This document shows positions 5,663 to 8,016 of a DNA stretch of 8,016 nucleotides, piece after piece. The position numbers and the translations under genes are program-made. Where the stretch lies: contig CALVHJ010000064.1 of the NCBI GenBank assembly GCA_944327425.1, forward strand, positions 1 through 8,016, in the 5' to 3' direction. This DNA comes from an uncultured Bacilli bacterium. GTDB taxonomy: Bacteria; Bacillota_I; Bacilli_A; RF39; UBA660. A model generated the notes under the pieces. It saw only the letters and a list, made by a program, of their open reading frames with translations, was not told the DNA's origin and did no database searches. Each line of letters opens with the position of its first letter. Position 1 is the stretch's first letter.

Positions 5663-6349
5663 ATGGAGAATAAATATATTGATTTGCTTTTAAATAATGA
5701 ACAGTATTTTGAAGATTTTGTAACTAGAATGACTTATCACACAAATGCAATAGAGGGTTCTAGTATGAGTTTTGATGAAACGTATGCTTTGTTATTTGAT
5801 TATGGTCATGCTCCAATTAATACAACTAGAGCTAGGGAAATACATGAGGCAGAAAATCATAAAAAGGCTTTGGAATATTTAATCAATGTTGTATTAAAAG
5901 GAGAAGTTTTAAGCCAAGATATCGTTTTAAAATTTTGTCAAATTATTCAAGAAAATATTATTGAAATAGTTGGATATCGTTTGGGAAATATGAGAATTGT
6001 TGGGTCAACAACTACATTTCCTTATCCTAAAGATATAGAAGATTTAATGAACAAGTTTATTTTAAAATATAATGATAAGTTGTTAAATTCTTTTAGTTTT
6101 GATAATTTGGCAAGTATGCATATCGATTATGAGCATATTCATCCATTCGAGGATGGAAATGGTAGAACAGGGAGAATTCTAATTAATTACTATTTATTAA
6201 TGAATTTAAAAGCACCTTTAGTAATCCCATTTGAAAAGAGAGAGGAATATTTAAGTTTTATTCGTGAAAAAGATGTAGTGGGATTAGCTATTTTTTTAGA
6301 AGAATTGCAAAAAAAAGAAGAAAAGGTTGTTCAAGAATATTGGAAATAA
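5663..6349 (+). CDS. Fic-domain protein, probable protein AMP-transferase
   Basis: Fic enzymes transfer AMP (less often other phosphate-containing groups) from a nucleotide to a hydroxyl side chain of target proteins. The full catalytic motif HPFEDGNGRTGR is at residues 160-171; the His is the general base, and the Asp and Asn-Gly-Arg residues hold the metal and phosphates. A TxxxEG motif (T27, E31, G32) matches the (S/T)xxxE(G/N) inhibitory helix, here N-terminal to the core, as in class II Fic proteins. Its Glu would block productive ATP binding. The stretch GSTTTFPYP (114-122) fits the target-docking flap. The product is 228 residues with no added DNA-binding domain or transmembrane segment, so it is probably cytosolic. 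AAAGG (5649-5653) precedes the ATG by 9 bases; an in-frame TTG at 5642 lacks a site. The gene stands alone; the target is unknown. Confidence 0.93.
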   Translation: MENKYIDLLLNNEQYFEDFVTRMTYHTNAIEGSSMSFDETYALLFDYGHAPINTTRAREIHEAENHKKALEYLINVVLKGEVLSQDIVLKFCQIIQENIIEIVGYRLGNMRIVGSTTTFPYPKDIEDLMNKFILKYNDKLLNSFSFDNLASMHIDYEHIHPFEDGNGRTGRILINYYLLMNLKAPLVIPFEKREEYLSFIREKDVVGLAIFLEELQKKEEKVVQEYWK

Positions 6350-6422
6350 TAGATTTTATTTTAAAACTATGGGATGGTGTAGACTATTTTTTTAGCGGAT
6401 TTTGTTATTGTTATACTTTTTC

Positions 6423-6452
6423 TTGATTTTTATATCGAACATTTGTTATAAT
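6423..6452 (+). promoter_or_regulatory. Promoter of the dinD remnant
   Basis: TTGATT (6423-6428) is followed after 18 bases by TATAAT (6447-6452). TG at 6444-6445 sits one base before it, giving an extended -10. The promoter appears intact although the gene it serves is broken. Confidence 0.7.
6436..6449 (+). promoter_or_regulatory. LexA-like SOS operator overlapping the dinD promoter
   Basis: CGAACATTTGTTAT resembles the Gram-positive LexA (Cheo) box CGAACATATGTTCG. The left half GAAC is perfect and the right half is GTTA instead of GTTC, with correct 4-base spacing. It overlaps the -10 box, where a repressor would block transcription. dinD of E. coli is damage-inducible, so the position fits the gene. 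This is read by eye, with no binding evidence. Confidence 0.6.
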
Positions 6453-6476
6453 GATGCTATAGAAAATATATTATTC

Positions 6477-6486
6477 AGGGGAGGAA
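6477..6486 (+). promoter_or_regulatory. Strong ribosome binding site of the dinD remnant
   Basis: AGGGGAGGAA lies 5 bases before the ATG at 6492 (7 bases from GGAGG). It selects this ATG over the upstream in-frame ATG at 6402, which precedes the promoter. Translation of a 39-residue fragment ending at the TGA at 6609 remains possible. Confidence 0.75.
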
Positions 6487-6491
6487 TAAAA

Positions 6492-6707
6492 ATGAATGAA
6501 TTAGAACAATATCGGGAAAGAATGTTTGATGAAATTAGGCATGTTGATGAAGAAGGAAGAGAGTTTTGGTATGCTAGAGAGCTTGCAAAAATGCTTAAAT
6601 ATATGGAGTGACGTAAATTTTTGGGTGTAATTGAAAAGGCAAAGATGGCTTGTGAGGGCTCTTCTAATAAGGTAATAGACCATTTTGTCGGCTCCGCCAA
6701 AATGGTA
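6492..6707 (+). pseudogene. dinD: Broken dinD (DNA-damage-inducible protein D) N-terminal remnant
   Basis: The reading frame starts MNELEQYRERMFDEIRHV and continues DEEGREFWYARELAKML. After a TGA at 6609-6611 it continues RKFLGVIEKAKMACEGSS, then NKVIDHFVGSAKMV. This follows the N-terminal (Bro-N-like) part of DinD proteins, recognised from memory by IRHVDE.G.EFWYAR.L, the W-R-.-F-.-.-VIEKA block and DHF....KMV. The TGA falls where DinD has a conserved Trp, one base change from TGG. Homology stops near 6707: the expected RYACYLI-QNGDP block is absent in every frame I checked, so the C-terminal two thirds are lost. DinD is an SOS-regulated accessory protein reported to affect RecA filaments. 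This copy is unlikely to work. The promoter, operator and ribosome binding site remain. Confidence 0.82.
6679..6706. repeat. Imperfect inverted repeat at the end of the dinD homology
   Basis: ACCATTTTG (6679-6687) pairs with CAAAATGGT (6698-6706), and CGG (6689-6691) with CCG (6694-6696), with one T-C mismatch between. No T run follows on either strand, so it does not look like a terminator. It ends exactly where dinD similarity ends. Confidence 0.6.
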
Positions 6708-6968
6708 TTTAAAGCAAAAAATAGTGGAGATAAAACTTTAACAAAAAGGAAAATAAAAAACCAGTTTCATAAAGTCTACATAAACATCTTTTCAATAAAT
6801 GATAGTGAAGATAGGAAGAATAGTGTTGTCTTTGAAAAAGTGATAAAATTTAAAAGCTTTTGTGTTTTTTTACCATATTTCCCGGCCAGGAAAAATGGTT
6901 GGTTATAGCTAATTTAATATTTTCAGTCAAACGCCATAAATTATATTTTCCTTTTTGCTTGTCAATGG
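6708..6968. other. Decayed or non-coding stretch after the dinD remnant
   Basis: The dinD frame stays open without recognisable similarity until a stop at 6906-6908; its Lys/Phe-rich translation looks like AT-rich filler. I see no ribosome binding site with a plausible start, no RNA gene and no insertion-sequence end on either strand. The only structure is the hairpin at 6872-6899. The stretch is probably the residue of the deletion that removed the rest of dinD. Confidence 0.5.
6872..6899. repeat. Second imperfect inverted repeat with similar outer arms
   Basis: ACCATATTTCC (6872-6882) pairs with GGAAAAATGGT (6889-6899), with one A-A mismatch and the loop CGGCCA. It is GC-rich at its centre against an AT-rich background. 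The outer ACCAT...ATGGT matches the inverted repeat at 6679-6706. No T tract follows on either strand. Confidence 0.6.
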
Positions 6969-6974
6969 TATAAT
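6966..6974 (+). promoter_or_regulatory. Extended -10 promoter for the PASTA protein gene
   Basis: TGGTATAAT has TG one base before a perfect TATAAT (6969-6974). No good -35 box sits at the usual distance (6946-6951 reads TTTTCC). The start codon lies 24 bases after the -10 box. Confidence 0.7.
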
Positions 6975-6998
6975 ATAAGTAGATTATAAGAGGTGTGT

Positions 6999-7985
6999 AT
7001 GAAAAAGAAAGTTATCGTTGGTATCTGCGGTGGGGTAGTTGGTCTTGTGGTAATTATAGTGGTGGTGCTATTATTAATGCAGGAATCATTTTATACCGTT
7101 ACTTTTATGGTTGATGATAGTGTTTATCAAACGATTGAAATTGAAGAAGATAAAACCATTTTTGAGCCAGTTGTTCCAGAAAAAGATGGATATGTTTTTG
7201 TAGGCTGGTATTATGGTAGTGTTCCTTTTGATTTTGAGTCTGGTGTTCAAGCCGATTTGATATTAGAAGCTAGATGGGAAGCAATTGACATGGATATACC
7301 TGAAGTTGATACTCTTGTATCTATACCTAATGTTTATAATTTAACTGTTGAAGAAGCAACTGAAGTCTTAGAACAAGAAGGCTTTGTTGTATTGGAAAAA
7401 ATAGTGGAGATAGTATCTACCGATGTGGAGGCTGGAAGAGTTATTCGAACTAGTCCAGCTGCGGGTAGCAAAAAGAATAGAGGAACTGTTGTTACTTTAT
7501 ATGTATCTACTGACGATGGACTTGTAGAAATAGAGGATTATACTGGTGAAAGTTACTTAGAAGTAAAAGGAAGATTGGAAGCTTTAGGCCTGTATGTTCT
7601 TATTGAAAGACGTGATGTTGAAGAAAGTGAAGAGGATGAATATGAAGATGGTGTAATTATTGACCAATCAATCGAACCTGGTGAAAAAGTATCTGAGGGT
7701 ACTAATATCACTTTATATATTCCCAATATTGTTACCAATTATCCTGATTTTACGAATGGCGAATATACAGTAGATGATGTCGAAAATTTTGCTGATACTT
7801 ATGAGTTAGAAGTAGAAATTGAATATGTGGAAACAAGTGAGTATGCTCCTGATACCATTTACTATCAATCTAGACCAGAAGGTCAAAGAGTAGTTGCCGG
7901 TCAGTCATTTGTAATAAGAGTAGCTAAAGAACTGGCTGGTGAAACTGGTGAAGATAATCCCGAATGTGAGAATAGTTTATGTTAG
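6999..7985 (+). CDS. Membrane-anchored surface protein with an InlB B-type repeat and three PASTA domains
   Basis: The product is 328 residues from the ATG at 6999, preceded by AGAGGTG (6989-6995); the in-frame GTG at 6993 lies within that site. A basic MKKK and one helix (about 5-27) anchor it with the rest outside. Residues about 31-95 form a Listeria-Bacteroides repeat (YTVTFMVDD, then DGYVFVGWYY, then LEARWEAI). Three PASTA-like units follow: about 105-170 (IPNVYNLTVEEA, then TSPAAGSKKNRGTVVTLYVS), 174-243 (DQSIEPGEKVSEGTNITLYI) and 246-310 (QSRPEGQRVVAGQSFVIRV). PASTA domains bind peptidoglycan fragments or beta-lactam-like ligands in Ser/Thr kinases and penicillin-binding proteins, but neither enzyme domain is present. 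The protein is very acidic. The tail GETGEDNPECENSLC carries two cysteines. It is likely a cell-wall-binding or adhesive protein. Confidence 0.87.
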   Translation: MKKKVIVGICGGVVGLVVIIVVVLLLMQESFYTVTFMVDDSVYQTIEIEEDKTIFEPVVPEKDGYVFVGWYYGSVPFDFESGVQADLILEARWEAIDMDIPEVDTLVSIPNVYNLTVEEATEVLEQEGFVVLEKIVEIVSTDVEAGRVIRTSPAAGSKKNRGTVVTLYVSTDDGLVEIEDYTGESYLEVKGRLEALGLYVLIERRDVEESEEDEYEDGVIIDQSIEPGEKVSEGTNITLYIPNIVTNYPDFTNGEYTVDDVENFADTYELEVEIEYVETSEYAPDTIYYQSRPEGQRVVAGQSFVIRVAKELAGETGEDNPECENSLC

Positions 7986-8016
7986 TTTAAAATTATTTAG
8001 CATGGAAAAATTGTAG

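Noticed and set aside
5608..6414. The 11-base word GTTATTGTTAT upstream of both the Fic and dinD promoters (5608-5618 and 6404-6414)
   Set aside because: It lies at different distances from the two -10 boxes and is low-complexity AT-rich sequence, so chance is sufficient.
6350..6422. Terminator after the Fic gene
   Set aside because: A T run is present near 6384-6392, but I could not find a convincing GC-containing stem before it.
6402..6491. Upstream in-frame extension of the dinD remnant
   Set aside because: It starts before the promoter and SOS-type operator, while a strong ribosome binding site serves the ATG at 6492.
6446..6700. Minus-strand open frames across the dinD remnant
   Set aside because: They are shadows of the dinD frame, with no start signals and Ser/Leu-rich translations typical of antisense.
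6621..6908. A separate 95-residue gene starting after the TGA
   Set aside because: Its first 29 residues continue dinD in the same frame, there is no ribosome binding site, and the rest lacks any recognisable pattern.
37..7985. Mycoplasma-type code (TGA as Trp)
   Set aside because: Every full-length gene reads cleanly with TGG for Trp and no in-frame TGA; the single TGA is in a gene that is truncated anyway.

Overview
The DNA is strongly AT-rich by eye, with AAGGAGG/GGTGAT-type ribosome binding sites, near-consensus sigma-A promoters and a TTG start. It carries a Gram-positive-style L10 leader. This suggests a low-GC Bacillota/Mycoplasmatota-type bacterium, probably an uncultured gut Bacilli-like lineage; that assignment is an inference. 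All 12 tryptophans I can place in real coding sequence are TGG, so the standard bacterial code fits. All nine intact genes end in TAA or TAG, none in TGA.

Region 1 (1-1790) is ribosomal: rplA, rplJ and rplL. A consensus promoter overlaps the end of rplA. It is followed by an L10 leader with competing antiterminator and terminator hairpins, and a terminator closes the cluster after rplL. rpoB, the usual next gene, is absent.

Region 2 (1790-2980) holds three small single-pass membrane proteins of unknown function. The first has its own promoter and a possible weak terminator. The second and third are translationally coupled (TAATG overlap) and share a C-x20-C-x2-YTTDGY module. The second also has a divergent prepilin-like N-terminus. 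A bidirectional hairpin containing both stop codons separates them from the next gene.

Region 3 (2979-5662) is a MacB-type ABC transporter on the minus strand, followed by a 134-base divergent promoter region.

Region 4 (5663-6998) has an intact Fic-domain AMP-transferase with its autoinhibitory motif, then a broken dinD gene. The dinD remnant keeps a promoter, a strong ribosome binding site and a LexA-like operator. It has TGA at a conserved Trp position and has lost everything after the first ~70 residues. About 290 bases of non-coding or decayed DNA follow, containing a hairpin whose outer arms resemble one inside the remnant.

Region 5 (6999-7985) is a membrane-anchored surface protein with one Listeria-Bacteroides (InlB B-type) repeat and three PASTA domains but no kinase.

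Most of the window is housekeeping or common accessory content. The items most worth a second look are the paired pilin-like proteins, the SOS-type operator on the decayed dinD, and the kinase-less PASTA protein. I see no CRISPR array, tRNA, rRNA or insertion sequence.
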